Positions 33,754 to 42,624 of a DNA stretch of 64,000 nucleotides are shown one piece after another; position 1 is the first letter of the stretch; every line of letters begins with the position of its first letter. The position numbers and the translations under genes are program-made. A model generated the notes under the pieces. The model saw only the letters and a list, made by a program, of their open reading frames with translations, had not been told where the DNA came from and searched no databases. The DNA comes from Kribbella sp. NBC_00382 (lineage in GTDB: Bacteria > Actinomycetota > Actinomycetes > Propionibacteriales > Kribbellaceae), in assembly GCF_036067295.1 (NCBI RefSeq), contig NZ_CP107954.1, positions 3,348,001-3,412,000 of the forward strand. Direction: 5' to 3'.

Positions 33754-34608
33754 GCGGTTGCCGTTCTCCCAGCAGACGGCTCTCAGCCAGTCGTCGCCTA
33801 GGTCGAGTTGCTCCAGGGCTTCTAGCTGTACTGCGTACTGGTACGGGATGTTGGGGAAGTCGGAGCCCAGGACTACCCGGTGCTGGAGGGCTTTGTAGCG
33901 GGGGAGCAGGTCGCGGGGGAATGGCGCCAGCGCCTCGGTGAACGGGGTGCAGGCCATCGTGGTGTCCAGGTGGACGTTGGGGTACGTCTCGGCGAGCTGT
34001 AGGTGCTCGGCGTACTCCGGCATGCCCAGGTGGGCGATGACCGCGGTGAGGCGGGGGTGCTTGCGAAGTACGTCGCCCATTGGGCCGGGGCCGGTGTGGC
34101 GGCCAGGGATCGGGCCGGAGCCACAGTGGACGACCACTGGTACGCCGGACTCGGCCAGCTGACCCCACACTGAGTCCAACTCGTCGTCGCGCGGGTCGTA
34201 GTCGCCGACCTGGACATGCACCTTGAAGATCCGGGTGCCCAGCTCCAGAGCTTCCTTCACGTACTGCGCTGCGCCGGGCTCGGGGTAGAAGGTGCCGCTC
34301 GAGACGCAGCCGGGTGTGGTCGCCGCGAACTCCCTAGCCCAGGTGTTGAGCGACTCGGCCATGTCGGGCTTGTGTGGGTAGACGAGTGCGGGGAACCGGC
34401 GTACGCCGAGGTCCTGCAGCGTCTGGAGCCGCTCGGCGACCGGTGTGCGGTAGGTGACCGGCCAGGCGGTGCCGTAGTGCTCCTCGGCCTGGTCGAAGTA
34501 GCCCCAGACGGCGTCCATCACGCGATCCGGCAGGAAGTGCACATGCACGTCCACCAGCCCGTCGAGCCCCAGCCGCTGCCACCACCCAGGCACCTCGTCA
34601 TCACGCAC
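33739..34608 (-). CDS. Amidohydrolase-related metal-dependent hydrolase
   Basis: A 289-residue TIM-barrel protein of the amidohydrolase 2 (ACMSD-like) family: metal motif DVHVHFLPD near residue 20, HVQVGDYDP, VVHCGSG, IAHLGMPEY and SDFPNIPY. It probably hydrolyses or decarboxylates a small carboxylic substrate. Start GTG 34608 places the HxH motif at the usual distance. The 3' end overlaps the truncated epoxide hydrolase gene by 15 bases. Confidence 0.88.
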   Translation of the reverse strand: MRDDEVPGWWQRLGLDGLVDVHVHFLPDRVMDAVWGYFDQAEEHYGTAWPVTYRTPVAERLQTLQDLGVRRFPALVYPHKPDMAESLNTWAREFAATTPGCVSSGTFYPEPGAAQYVKEALELGTRIFKVHVQVGDYDPRDDELDSVWGQLAESGVPVVVHCGSGPIPGRHTGPGPMGDVLRKHPRLTAVIAHLGMPEYAEHLQLAETYPNVHLDTTMACTPFTEALAPFPRDLLPRYKALQHRVVLGSDFPNIPYQYAVQLEALEQLDLGDDWLRAVCWENGNRLLGG

Positions 34609-34633
34609 GCCGCCACCCTACGTCCGCCGGTAC

Positions 34634-34661
34634 TTGCAATAGCTACGTAACTACGTACTAT
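34634..34661 (+). promoter_or_regulatory. Promoter of a probably leaderless ArsR operon
   Basis: ttgcaa (34634-34639) and tactat (34656-34661) are 16 bases apart, and the expected start point (seven or eight bases later) falls on or next to the GTG start at 34669. Two tacgta palindromes (34644-34649 and 34652-34657) occupy the spacer and overlap the -10, an ideal place for autorepression. Confidence 0.6.
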
Positions 34662-34668
34662 CCACAAT

Positions 34669-35037
34669 GTGGAGAACCCTGTGGATAACCGGCTCACAGA
34701 GCTGGAGGCGCGGATCGCCGCGCTGGAATCCGCCGCGTCGTCCACACCCCCGGAACAGGCGCTGCGAGAGCGGGCCGGGTGGGCGGAGCTTGCAGGGGTG
34801 CTGGGGGCTTTGGGGAGTCCGGTGCGGCTGACCTTGCTGGAGGAGATCAGCCGGGGGAGGAACACCGTCAGTGCGTTGAGCGAGGTTGACGGGTTGGGGA
34901 CTAGTGGGCAGATCTATCACCACCTGCGGCAACTCACCGCTGAGGGCTGGCTCCACAGTCCTAGTCGCGGTACCTTCGCCGTCCCGCCACCTCGTGTGGT
35001 CGCCCTTCTGGCAATCCTGGAAGCACTGCAGAGGTAA
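34669..35037 (+). CDS. ArsR-like winged-helix regulator
   Basis: A 122-residue protein: a short N-terminal coiled helix (LTELEARIAALESA), then an ArsR-type winged helix (LGALGSPVRLTLLEEI, TSGQIYHHLRQLTAEGW, and the wing SRGTFAVPP). GTG start with no RBS, consistent with a leaderless message. The serine hydrolase gene follows three bases after its stop, so it is the likely regulator of that hydrolase. Confidence 0.87.
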   Translation: MENPVDNRLTELEARIAALESAASSTPPEQALRERAGWAELAGVLGALGSPVRLTLLEEISRGRNTVSALSEVDGLGTSGQIYHHLRQLTAEGWLHSPSRGTFAVPPPRVVALLAILEALQR

Positions 35038-35040
35038 GAC

Positions 35041-36093
35041 TTGAAAGTATCTATTAGCGCGGGGATCGCCATCGTGGTCGCGCTAGCTGTCGTGGCCGGA
35101 GGTTGGCTGGTGCGGCCGCGGACCATCGAACTGGAGTCGGCCCGGACGGGTGACAACAAACTCCAGACCTACATCGACCAGCACTACAAGGGCGCCGGCC
35201 ACCGGCTGGAAGTAGTTGTCATCGGCGACAACTCGCTGACGTTCGCGGGCCGCGGTGCCAACGAGCACAGCCCGTTCGAGGTCGGCTCGATCAGCAAGGG
35301 CTTCACCGGGCTGTTGTTGGCCAACTCGATCCACCGCGGTGAGGTCAAGCTCGACGACCAGGTCGGCACCCTGCTCCCACTCGACGGCGCCGAGGTCGCA
35401 ACGGCGACTCTCGAAGACCTCGCGACGCACTACTCCGGCCTTCCGAGGACATCGACCAAACCGCTCGACGTGGCGCGCGGCCTGCTCACCACCCTCGACG
35501 CGGGCAACCCGTACCCGTACTCCGTCGACGACCTGATCAGCCAGGCCAAAGCCGACGCGGGCGGCCGCGGCCAACCGGCGTACTCGAACGTCGGTGCAGC
35601 CCTGCTCGGCCAGGCCCTCGCGCGCAAAGCCGGCCTGAGCTACCCGGACTTCCTCCGCGAGCGGCTGCTGCAGCCACTCGACCTCCAGGAAACCCACGTA
35701 CCAACGACAATCGACGACGCGGCTCCGGCCGGCTACAGCTCCGGCGGGCGCAAGGAACAGCCGTGGATCCAGGACGGCTACGCCCCGGCCGGGGGCATCG
35801 TCTCCAGCGCAGGCGACCTCTCCCTGCTCGCCCAGGCGATGCTCCGAGGCAACGGAGTCGAGGCCCTGGCTCCGATCCGCGACTTCGAGGAGGGCGACCG
35901 CATCGGCTACTTCTGGCTCACGAGTCCGTTGGCCGGTACCGACCGCAAGATGGTCTGGCACAACGGCGGTACCGGCGGTTATCGCTCCTTCGTCGGTCTG
36001 GACCTCGAGAAGAAGCGTGCGGTCGTGGTGCTGTCCGACGTGGCCGCCGATGTCGACGAGTTCGCCACCAAGCTCCTGGCGGACCAGTCATGA
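35041..36093 (+). CDS. Membrane-anchored serine hydrolase, class C beta-lactamase family
   Basis: A 350-residue protein with an N-terminal membrane segment (about 5-24) and the motifs S83-I-S-K86, YSN (in PAYSNVGAALLG) and HNGGTGG for the third box. It probably acts outside the membrane on peptidoglycan-type or ester substrates. TTG 35041 is the start, directly after the ArsR stop. Its stop overlaps the following membrane-protein gene (ATGA). Confidence 0.88.
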   Translation: MKVSISAGIAIVVALAVVAGGWLVRPRTIELESARTGDNKLQTYIDQHYKGAGHRLEVVVIGDNSLTFAGRGANEHSPFEVGSISKGFTGLLLANSIHRGEVKLDDQVGTLLPLDGAEVATATLEDLATHYSGLPRTSTKPLDVARGLLTTLDAGNPYPYSVDDLISQAKADAGGRGQPAYSNVGAALLGQALARKAGLSYPDFLRERLLQPLDLQETHVPTTIDDAAPAGYSSGGRKEQPWIQDGYAPAGGIVSSAGDLSLLAQAMLRGNGVEALAPIRDFEEGDRIGYFWLTSPLAGTDRKMVWHNGGTGGYRSFVGLDLEKKRAVVVLSDVAADVDEFATKLLADQS

Positions 36094-36422
36094 AGTACTT
36101 CGCGATCGCCCTCGCCGTCGGCTACCCGTTGGTCGCCCTCTGGCAGATCCACACCAGAAAGCTCCGCGACCGCCTGGACCTGCTGATCGCCCTGGTGGCA
36201 GGCGTCCTCTTCCTGCTCCTCGCCCGTACCATCACCAACTGGCAAGAACTTCCGCCCTGGCTCTGGCTGGTAGCCCTCGCCCTGATGGCCGCGGCCACCG
36301 CGTACTCCGGCTGGGCCTGGCCAGACCTCCCCTGGCTCAGACCCACCCGCCCACGCCGCCGCGCAGTCTCCGCGACGATCCAACTGATCATCGCCGCGGC
36401 ACTGCTGGCTCTGCTGGTCTAA
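36090..36422 (+). CDS. Small multi-pass membrane protein
   Basis: A 110-residue protein with four hydrophobic helices joined by short basic loops (HTRKLRDR, RPTRPRRR). Start ATG 36090 overlaps the hydrolase stop. Unknown family. As third gene of the ArsR-hydrolase operon it may be the membrane partner of the hydrolase. Its 3' end overlaps the convergent ATP-grasp gene by four bases. Confidence 0.75.
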   Translation: MKYFAIALAVGYPLVALWQIHTRKLRDRLDLLIALVAGVLFLLLARTITNWQELPPWLWLVALALMAAATAYSGWAWPDLPWLRPTRPRRRAVSATIQLIIAAALLALLV

Positions 36423-37651
36423 CCCTGGTCGGTCACCCACAGGCCGGTCAGGCCGCGGAAGTGGGCGAGGAACTTCTCCTGCTCGTGGGCCGGATAGGTG
36501 GCCGCGACCGTCTCGCGCAGGATGCGGTCGAAGTCGTCGCCGGAGACCCAGTCGACCAGCTTCGCGTCGAAGTCGGTCAGGTTCTCCGCGCACCACTCGT
36601 GGTACCTCGCGGTGTCGAAGTACTCGTCGGCGAGCGCGAGGTACCCCTCCAGCTTGGCGTCGTAGTCGAGCGACTCGTCGTCCGCGATCGCGAAGTACCG
36701 CTCGGTGTGCAGGTCGACCTTGGTCCGCCGGCCGGTCGCCAGCGAGAACACCGACCACTTCACCAGCGCGCTGATCGCCCACGGGAAGTAGTAGTGCAGC
36801 GAGGTGATCGCGACGTCCGGGCAGGCGTTCGCATAGTCGATCGGGTGCACCGAGTCGCCGGCCACCAGCATCTCGCAGGAGTTGAACTCCCAGCCGAAGA
36901 AGGCGTTCACGATCCGGCTGATCGCGACCGCCTGGTGGCCGGCCGACGGGCTGAGGAAGTCGTGCGAGACGGCGTACCGGTTGTGCATCGGCTCGTCCGG
37001 GCGGAAGTCCATCACCATCGTCTCGGCGCCGATCGACAGCGCCCGGGCGAACTTCTCGTACTCGACCGTGGCCTGCAGGTGCATCAGCATCTCGCCGGAC
37101 TCGTCGTACGCCTTGTGCAGGTCGTCGGGGTTGTTGATCCGGGAGACGCCGCGCCAGCCGCCGCCGTCGAAGGGCTTCATGTACATCGGGTAGCCGAGGT
37201 CGTCGGCGATCGCGTCCAGGTCGAACGGCTTGTTGTACTTCTCCGACGTGTACGCCCAGCGCACGTTGTCGACCGGGTTCTTGAACGGCACCAGCACGGT
37301 CCGCGGGATCTTCAGGCCGAGGCGCAGCATCGCGCAGTACGCGCTGTGCTTCTCCATCGCCTGGAAGGTGAACGGCGAGTTGAGCAGGTAGGTGCCGTTC
37401 ATCAGCGCGGCCTTCTTCAGCCACTCGCGCGGGTGGTAGTACCAGTAGGCGAGCCGGTCGATCACCAGCTCGACCCGGACCGGATCGTTCAGGTCGAACG
37501 GCTCGATGGTCAGCCGGTCGGTGCTGAACTCGTGGGTGGTCCCGCCGGCCTCGACCGGGCCGACCCGCCGCAACAGCGCTTCGAACGCCTGCGGCCAGTC
37601 CTCCTCGGCGCCGAGCAACAACCCGATCAGATGCTGAGAGCGGTCAGACAC
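36419..37651 (-). CDS. ATP-grasp family ligase
   Basis: A 410-residue protein. The ATP-grasp core has the Lys-containing loop YPMYMKPFDGGGWRGVSR near residue 150, an acidic metal/adenine region, and a FNSCEML block. It is expected to join a carboxylate to an amine or thiol with ATP. Start GTG 37651 follows AAGGAG. It lies ten bases after an esterase-family gene and belongs to a four-gene minus-strand set with two esterases and an MFS transporter, suggesting synthesis and export of a small conjugate. The substrate is unknown. Confidence 0.85.
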   Translation of the reverse strand: MSDRSQHLIGLLLGAEEDWPQAFEALLRRVGPVEAGGTTHEFSTDRLTIEPFDLNDPVRVELVIDRLAYWYYHPREWLKKAALMNGTYLLNSPFTFQAMEKHSAYCAMLRLGLKIPRTVLVPFKNPVDNVRWAYTSEKYNKPFDLDAIADDLGYPMYMKPFDGGGWRGVSRINNPDDLHKAYDESGEMLMHLQATVEYEKFARALSIGAETMVMDFRPDEPMHNRYAVSHDFLSPSAGHQAVAISRIVNAFFGWEFNSCEMLVAGDSVHPIDYANACPDVAITSLHYYFPWAISALVKWSVFSLATGRRTKVDLHTERYFAIADDESLDYDAKLEGYLALADEYFDTARYHEWCAENLTDFDAKLVDWVSGDDFDRILRETVAATYPAHEQEKFLAHFRGLTGLWVTDQG

Positions 37652-37661
37652 GTGGGACTCC

Positions 37662-38408
37662 TTAGCAGAATCGGGGCAGGTGATGAGCGAGCTGCTTGCG
37701 CCACCAGGGCCAGTCATGGGCTACGTCGTATCCCCAGAGGTCCAGCTCATGGGGAATGCCTTTGGCAGCCAGTACTTCGGCAGTGGCGCGCGCGGATGGC
37801 AGCGAACCGGTCGGGTGGGTCTCCCAGTCGCCCTGGCCGACCGTGAGCACCAGGAAGAGCCGCTGGCGCAGCCACTCCAGGTGGTCGCCCTCGAGGTTGG
37901 GCAGGTAGTCGATCGGGTTGTTGAAGTACGTCGCGTCGCCGCGCTCGCCCCAGGCGTGCCAGCTGGCCGCGTCGTAGTTGCCCGACTGGCAGATCGCGAT
38001 CGGGAACAGGTCGGCCCGCTTCACCGCGAAGTTGAGCGCATGGAAGGCCCCGAGACTGCAGCCGGTGGTGATGATGTCCGACGCACCCGGGGTGTCGCTA
38101 CCGATCGCCGGTACGACGTGGTCGAGGATCCACGACTCGTAGAGCCCATGCCGTCGCGCGCGCTCCTCCAGCGGGATGCTGCGGTCCGACCAGCTCACAT
38201 GGTCGTACGAATCGACGCAGTACAGCTTGACCCGGCCGGCCTCGATCAGGTCGGCCACTGCCCCGACCATGCCGTTGTTCTCGTAGTCCCAGGCCCGGCC
38301 CTGCTCACTCGGGAACACCAGCACCGGGCGGCCGTAGTGCCCGTAGCGGATCAGTGTGCCGGGCCGATCCAGCCCTGGTGCATCCAGCTCAACCTGCTCA
38401 CGCTCCAT
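37662..38408 (-). CDS. Alpha/beta-hydrolase esterase (esterase D/enterochelin esterase-like)
   Basis: A 248-residue protein with the nucleophile elbow TTGCSLGAFHAL (Ser in GCSLG), a YGHYGRPVLVFPS start typical of the PF00756 group, and a late GYDVAHDWPWW segment carrying the catalytic His. No signal peptide. ATG 38408 matches the family start. It precedes the ATP-grasp gene by ten bases. Confidence 0.87.
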   Translation of the reverse strand: MEREQVELDAPGLDRPGTLIRYGHYGRPVLVFPSEQGRAWDYENNGMVGAVADLIEAGRVKLYCVDSYDHVSWSDRSIPLEERARRHGLYESWILDHVVPAIGSDTPGASDIITTGCSLGAFHALNFAVKRADLFPIAICQSGNYDAASWHAWGERGDATYFNNPIDYLPNLEGDHLEWLRQRLFLVLTVGQGDWETHPTGSLPSARATAEVLAAKGIPHELDLWGYDVAHDWPWWRKQLAHHLPRFC

Positions 38409-38449
38409 GCGCCTCACCCCTGTCCTAGTGTCGCCACCTTGCCATGTCT

Positions 38450-39577
38450 TTACCTCGTTTGCCTCGTCCCAGCGCGTCCTGCCACTGGGCCGAGGACGGC
38501 GACGACTACAGCGAGTACTGCGACCCCACCCAATGCCGTGGGCAACGACCATGCGCTGGACGCCGCACCGACGGCGGCCGGGCCGAGCAGGAAGCCCAGG
38601 TAGGCGATCGTAGTGACGGTGGAGATGGCACTGGCTCGCCGCTCAGGACCGGCCCAGGCGCCGGCCATGCTGATGATCGTGGGCGCGCAGACCGACGTAC
38701 CGAGGCCTGCGACTGCTATGCCGACCAGTGCCAGCCAGGGGCTGCCCGCTGCGGCCGCTAATGTGCTACCGAGGGCTGCGATGACGCCACCGACTACTAG
38801 GAGTTGAGCTGGCTTCAGGCGACGCAGGAGGACGTTGCCGGTGAGTCGACCCGTGGCTGCGGCGGCTGCGAAGACGGCTGGTGCGCTGGAGGCGAGTGCC
38901 GGTGCCGCACCGAGAGTGGTGTCGAGGTGTACGGCGCTCCAGCTCTGCCAGGCGTTCTCGACCACGAAGGCGAGGGCGCAGAGACCACCGAAGACCAGTA
39001 GGGCCGGTTCGAGCCTGCGAGGCGCCTTGCCCTGCACTACCGGCCTGATCTTGGTTGAGCCGGGTGCGAGGACTAGCGCGACCACCAGAGCGACTACGAC
39101 GAATACTCCGCCGAGTACCGGCAGTGCACCGGCTCCGGCGGCGCGGAGGGCCGCAGTACTGAGACTGGCGACGACTACCGCGATGGAGAAGAGGCCGTGG
39201 GCCAGGTTCATTAGTGGCTTGCCGCTGGCGGCCTCGGCGGCGGAGCCGGTCGCGTTGATGGCTACGTCGGTCGCACCTGAGGTAGCGCCGAGCAGGAAGA
39301 GTGCACCGCCCAGTGCGACGGCTGAGCCGGCCAGTGCGGGCAATACGCCACAGGCGGCGAACAGTAGGACGGCTACGGGCAGCACCACACCGCCGTACCG
39401 GTCGATGAGGTAGCCGGTGAAGCGCATGGAGAAGAGGGCGCCCAGGCCGACGCACAGCAGCGCACCGCCCAGTTGTGCGTCGGTGACGCCTGCCTCGGCC
39501 TTCACCGCGGGCAGGACCGCGCCCCAGGCACCCCAGAAGAGGCCGAACGCACCGAACCCCGCGAGCGTTTTGAGCAC
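38450..39577 (-). CDS. MFS transporter
   Basis: A 375-residue transporter with about twelve hydrophobic helices and very short loops. The motif between helices 2 and 3 is FTGYLIDRYGG (MFS motif A-like). The closest style is the FucP/YbjJ-like group. GTG 39577 directly follows the stop of the upstream esterase gene (TGA then GTG), so the two are coupled. Likely exporter of the product of the ATP-grasp/esterase set. Confidence 0.87.
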   Translation of the reverse strand: MLKTLAGFGAFGLFWGAWGAVLPAVKAEAGVTDAQLGGALLCVGLGALFSMRFTGYLIDRYGGVVLPVAVLLFAACGVLPALAGSAVALGGALFLLGATSGATDVAINATGSAAEAASGKPLMNLAHGLFSIAVVVASLSTAALRAAGAGALPVLGGVFVVVALVVALVLAPGSTKIRPVVQGKAPRRLEPALLVFGGLCALAFVVENAWQSWSAVHLDTTLGAAPALASSAPAVFAAAAATGRLTGNVLLRRLKPAQLLVVGGVIAALGSTLAAAAGSPWLALVGIAVAGLGTSVCAPTIISMAGAWAGPERRASAISTVTTIAYLGFLLGPAAVGAASSAWSLPTALGGVAVLAVVVAVLGPVAGRAGTRQTR

Positions 39578-40615
39578 TCAGGCCCAGACGCGGTTGAGCA
39601 GATTGGTCAGGCAGGGATCCAGCACGTCGCGCCAGGCGGTGAAGTTGTGCATGTCGGGGGTCTCGTCGAAGGCGACCTGCAGGCCGAGCTTGGTGAGCTG
39701 GGCGGCCATCACGCGGTTGTTGTGTACGTTCTCCTCGGGCGTCCCGGCGGTCATCGAGATCGCTGGGTTGCTCGGGAACGCGGTGGTATCGAGTACTTCG
39801 TGGACGAAGGCGGTGACCTCGGCGTAGTACTCGAACTTGGACTCCTGCGGGTCCGTGTCGAGCGTGAAGAACGACCCCGACTGGAGGAACAGTCCGGCGA
39901 AGGTGCCGGGGTGGTGCCATTCGGCGTACAGGGCGGCGAGCGCGCCGAGGCTCGCACCCATCAACACCGGCTTCTTGCTCCGGTACGACGCGGTCAGCAT
40001 CGGCAGCACGTGCTGCGTCAGGGCTTCCGCGTACTCCGGATTGGCGGCGTACCAGAGGTTGCGCGAACTCGGCCGGATGAGGGCCAGCCGCAGCGGCGGC
40101 AGCGTGCCGTCGGCAACCATGGCGCCGACGTAGTGGGTCAGCCCGGCGTACGCGGCGAACTCGGGTCCGTCATGGGCCAGCAGCAACGGCAGCTCGAAGG
40201 TGGGCGCGATCCCGTCCGGCGCCCAGAGCAGGACGTCGATCGGGCCCACCGGTGTCGGGTCGATGATCAGTGGGGTGAGGCTCGACGCGATCGGCTCGAT
40301 CGTGATCCAGTCCGGCTCGACGTACCCGGGCAGCGGCAGCCAGGAGTGCTCGCCGAACGCGCCGCCGACTACGCGCGGATTGGTCGGGTCGGTCCGCATG
40401 CCGGTGCCGGCGATGTCGAAGAGGTACTCCATCCGGTGCACCGAGGGCCGCGGCAGCCGCAGTTCCCAGCCGTACTCGACCGGCTTGAACTCGAGTTGCT
40501 CGGCCGCGAGCCCGAGCTCCTCCCACAACCGGACGCCGGTGAACGCGTGCTCGGGGTCGCCGAGGCGGAACACCACTTCAGCGCCTTCGACCGCGCTCAC
40601 GATTGCTTCGGGCAT
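39578..40615 (-). CDS. Enterochelin esterase-like hydrolase
   Basis: A 345-residue protein: an N-terminal immunoglobulin-like domain (about 1-110, with RMEYLFDIAGTG) and a C-terminal esterase domain with LLLAHDGPEFAAYA, the nucleophile elbow LMGASLGALAALYAEW, and a late DMHNFTAWRDVL that supplies His. This is the Fes/siderophore-esterase layout. First gene of the minus-strand set ending at 36419. ATG 40615 is the natural start. Confidence 0.87.
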   Translation of the reverse strand: MPEAIVSAVEGAEVVFRLGDPEHAFTGVRLWEELGLAAEQLEFKPVEYGWELRLPRPSVHRMEYLFDIAGTGMRTDPTNPRVVGGAFGEHSWLPLPGYVEPDWITIEPIASSLTPLIIDPTPVGPIDVLLWAPDGIAPTFELPLLLAHDGPEFAAYAGLTHYVGAMVADGTLPPLRLALIRPSSRNLWYAANPEYAEALTQHVLPMLTASYRSKKPVLMGASLGALAALYAEWHHPGTFAGLFLQSGSFFTLDTDPQESKFEYYAEVTAFVHEVLDTTAFPSNPAISMTAGTPEENVHNNRVMAAQLTKLGLQVAFDETPDMHNFTAWRDVLDPCLTNLLNRVWA

Positions 40616-40759
40616 CAGACCACGGTACGGCCTTCCGGCGTCCGAATCGTCCGGTATGGGCAGTCGGCGGGCCCGAGATAGGCACCTCGCCACCGTTGTG
40701 CACGCTGCGCGGGGGCAGGAAAGTGATGCTGACAACACTTGATCTGGAGAGGTACGACG

Positions 40760-41275
40760 ATGACATCGACCGAACTGACGGCCAAGGACGTTGCCATCGA
40801 GTCACTCATGGTGATGGCGAACGGCTCGCTGGAGGACTTCCGTTCGCTGTTCCACCCCGAGGCGACCAATCGGATGGCTGTGGACGAGCCACTCGCCTGC
40901 CGTGGCCGCGGGCCGGAGGCGTACTACGCGACCGCGGTGTGGCTGCGCGGCGCGTACGCCGACCTCGGCTGGACGATCGAGGATGCCGTGGTGGAGGGCG
41001 ATCTGGTTGTCCTGCACGCGACGATGTCGGGCCGGCACACGGGCCCCTTCGTCACGTACGACGAGAACGGGCGCGCGGCGCAGGCGTTCCCACCCACCGG
41101 GAAGACCTTCGCCGTGACCCAGTCGCACTGGTTCCGGCTGGCGGACGGCAAGGTCATCGAACACTGGGCCAACCGCGACGACCTCGGCCAGGCGATGCAG
41201 CTGGGCTGGATTCCCCCGACACCGGTCTTCCTGATCCGAATGCTCCTCGCCCTCCGCAAAGCCCGCCGCTCGTAA
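40760..41275 (+). CDS. SnoaL-like ester cyclase/polyketide cyclase-fold protein
   Basis: A 171-residue NTF2-fold protein with the SnoaL pattern: LEDFRSLFHPEATNRM, WLRGAYADLGWTIEDAV, THWFR-like SQSHWFRLADGKVIEHW and a C-terminal helix. RBS GGAGAGG precedes ATG 40760. It is divergent from the esterase set; 144 bases separate them. Substrate unknown. Confidence 0.85.
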   Translation: MTSTELTAKDVAIESLMVMANGSLEDFRSLFHPEATNRMAVDEPLACRGRGPEAYYATAVWLRGAYADLGWTIEDAVVEGDLVVLHATMSGRHTGPFVTYDENGRAAQAFPPTGKTFAVTQSHWFRLADGKVIEHWANRDDLGQAMQLGWIPPTPVFLIRMLLALRKARRS

Positions 41276-41278
41276 GTA

Positions 41279-41404
41279 CTACTCGCCGGACACCAGTACG
41301 GTCACTGCCTCGCCTTGGCGGACCCATTCGTACGCCGCTACGAGCGCCGCGTGCTCGGCCGAGCGGCCCACCAGTACCGGGCTCGCTGTCGGCGGTACCG
41401 GCAC
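41279..41404 (-). pseudogene. N-terminal remnant of a LuxR/AAA (LAL) regulator
   Basis: From a GTG at 41404 (good RBS, AGGGAG) the frame reads a Pro-rich start, then LVGRSAEHAALVAAYEWV and EAVTVLVSGE, the start of LAL-type regulators that continue into the Walker A GIGKS. A stop follows exactly there, after 41 residues. The rest of the gene is absent; the plus-strand SnoaL gene begins three bases away. A decayed or deleted regulator is the simplest reading. Confidence 0.65.
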
Positions 41405-41543
41405 CTCCCTGTCCTTGTGATGTGCGAATCCGGACCGCGATGTCACCAGATCTGACGACGACGACCCGGGGGTGGATCGGCGAGGCTCGTCGCAGGTAAC
41501 CCGGCCGACCGATCGCCGGGGCCGACGACGGAGGAGGCACCCG

Positions 41544-42113
41544 ATGCGCAAAGTGATCCTGGTCAGCAACATCACGCTGGACGGCGCGATCGCCGGACCG
41601 GACGGCGAGCTGGACTGGATGTCGATGGACCACCAGCTGAACGTCGAGTTCACCGAGCGGTTACGGGCCGAGGTGGACACGATGATCGCCGGCCGCAAGG
41701 CCTACCACCAGCTGAACGAGGCGTTCTCGGCCCAGGCGACGCATCCGGACAGTCCGCCGGAGCTGGTCGACTTCGCGACCTGGATGGTGGAGACGCCGAA
41801 GCTGGTCTTCTCCCGCACTCTGACCGGTCTGCTCTCGCCGAAGGACCGGCTGGCCACCGCCGACATCCCCGAAGAGATCAAGGCGGTCAAGCAAACCGAA
41901 GGCAAGGGCCTGGTCCTCTTCGGCGGCGTGGAAACCGCCCAGCAGTTCGTCCGCCACAACGTCATCGACGAGTACTGGCTCAAGCTGTACCCGGTTGCCC
42001 TAGGCAACGGTCGCTCACTCTTCACCGACCTGCTCCACCGAGCCGACCTGAAACTCACCGAGTCGAAAGCCTACGACTCCGGCATCCTCACCCTCCGCTA
42101 CGTCCCCGCCTGA
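41544..42113 (+). CDS. Dihydrofolate reductase/RibD C-terminal family protein
   Basis: A 189-residue protein of the RibD_C/YyaP group: VSNITLDGAIAGPDGELDW at the N-terminus, TMIAGRKAYHQL, VFSRTLTGLLSP, and LFGGVETAQQFV near the C-terminus. It probably binds NADPH; substrate unknown, and no folate role is implied. RBS GGAGGAGG precedes ATG 41544. The next gene follows after 23 bases. Confidence 0.88.
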   Translation: MRKVILVSNITLDGAIAGPDGELDWMSMDHQLNVEFTERLRAEVDTMIAGRKAYHQLNEAFSAQATHPDSPPELVDFATWMVETPKLVFSRTLTGLLSPKDRLATADIPEEIKAVKQTEGKGLVLFGGVETAQQFVRHNVIDEYWLKLYPVALGNGRSLFTDLLHRADLKLTESKAYDSGILTLRYVPA

Positions 42114-42136
42114 CCCCCACCGCCAAGGAGCTCACC

Positions 42137-42574
42137 ATGTCCACCACCCGAATCACCCGCACCGCAGTCCCCATGTCCGCTTCCTCGACCTCCGCGCCGT
42201 CGATGGGATCGCTGCTGCGGGACGGCGCCATCGCCACGGTCCTCGCCGCGGCCGCGACGGCAGCGGTCTCCGCCATCGGTCACGCCGCCGGAGCCAGCCT
42301 TGCCCTCGCCGGCAACCGGATCCCCCCGTCCGGCTTCGCGACCATGACCGTCCTCTTCGCCACCCTCGGTCTCGGCATCGCCCTCCTGATCCGCCGGTAC
42401 GCCGCCAGCCCCCGCACCTCCTGGCTCCGCGCCACCGTCGCCCTCACCGTCCTCTCCTGGATCCCCGACCTGTTCGCCGACGCAGACATCTCCACCAAAG
42501 CAGTCCTGATGACCACCCACCTGGTAGCCGCCGCCATCGTCATCCCCACAATCGCCCGCCGCCTACGTGCCTGA
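42137..42574 (+). CDS. Four-helix membrane protein (DUF6069-like)
   Basis: A 145-residue protein with a Ser/Thr/Ala-rich N-terminus and four membrane helices, including SAIGHAAGASLALAGNRIP between the first two and a WIPDLFADADISTKAVLMT loop. RBS AAGGAG precedes ATG 42137. It is co-oriented with the reductase-like gene and ends at a bidirectional terminator. Confidence 0.8.
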   Translation: MSTTRITRTAVPMSASSTSAPSMGSLLRDGAIATVLAAAATAAVSAIGHAAGASLALAGNRIPPSGFATMTVLFATLGLGIALLIRRYAASPRTSWLRATVALTVLSWIPDLFADADISTKAVLMTTHLVAAAIVIPTIARRLRA

Positions 42575-42579
42575 CAACA

Positions 42580-42616
42580 AACCGCCGCCCACCGCAGGAA
42601 GCGGCGGGCGGCGGTT
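42580..42616. terminator. Bidirectional terminator
   Basis: aaccgccgccc (42580-42590) and gggcggcggtt (42606-42616) pair perfectly over 11 bases around a 15-base loop, between the convergent membrane-protein and secreted-protein genes. Confidence 0.8.
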
Positions 42617-42624
42617 GCTGTGTA

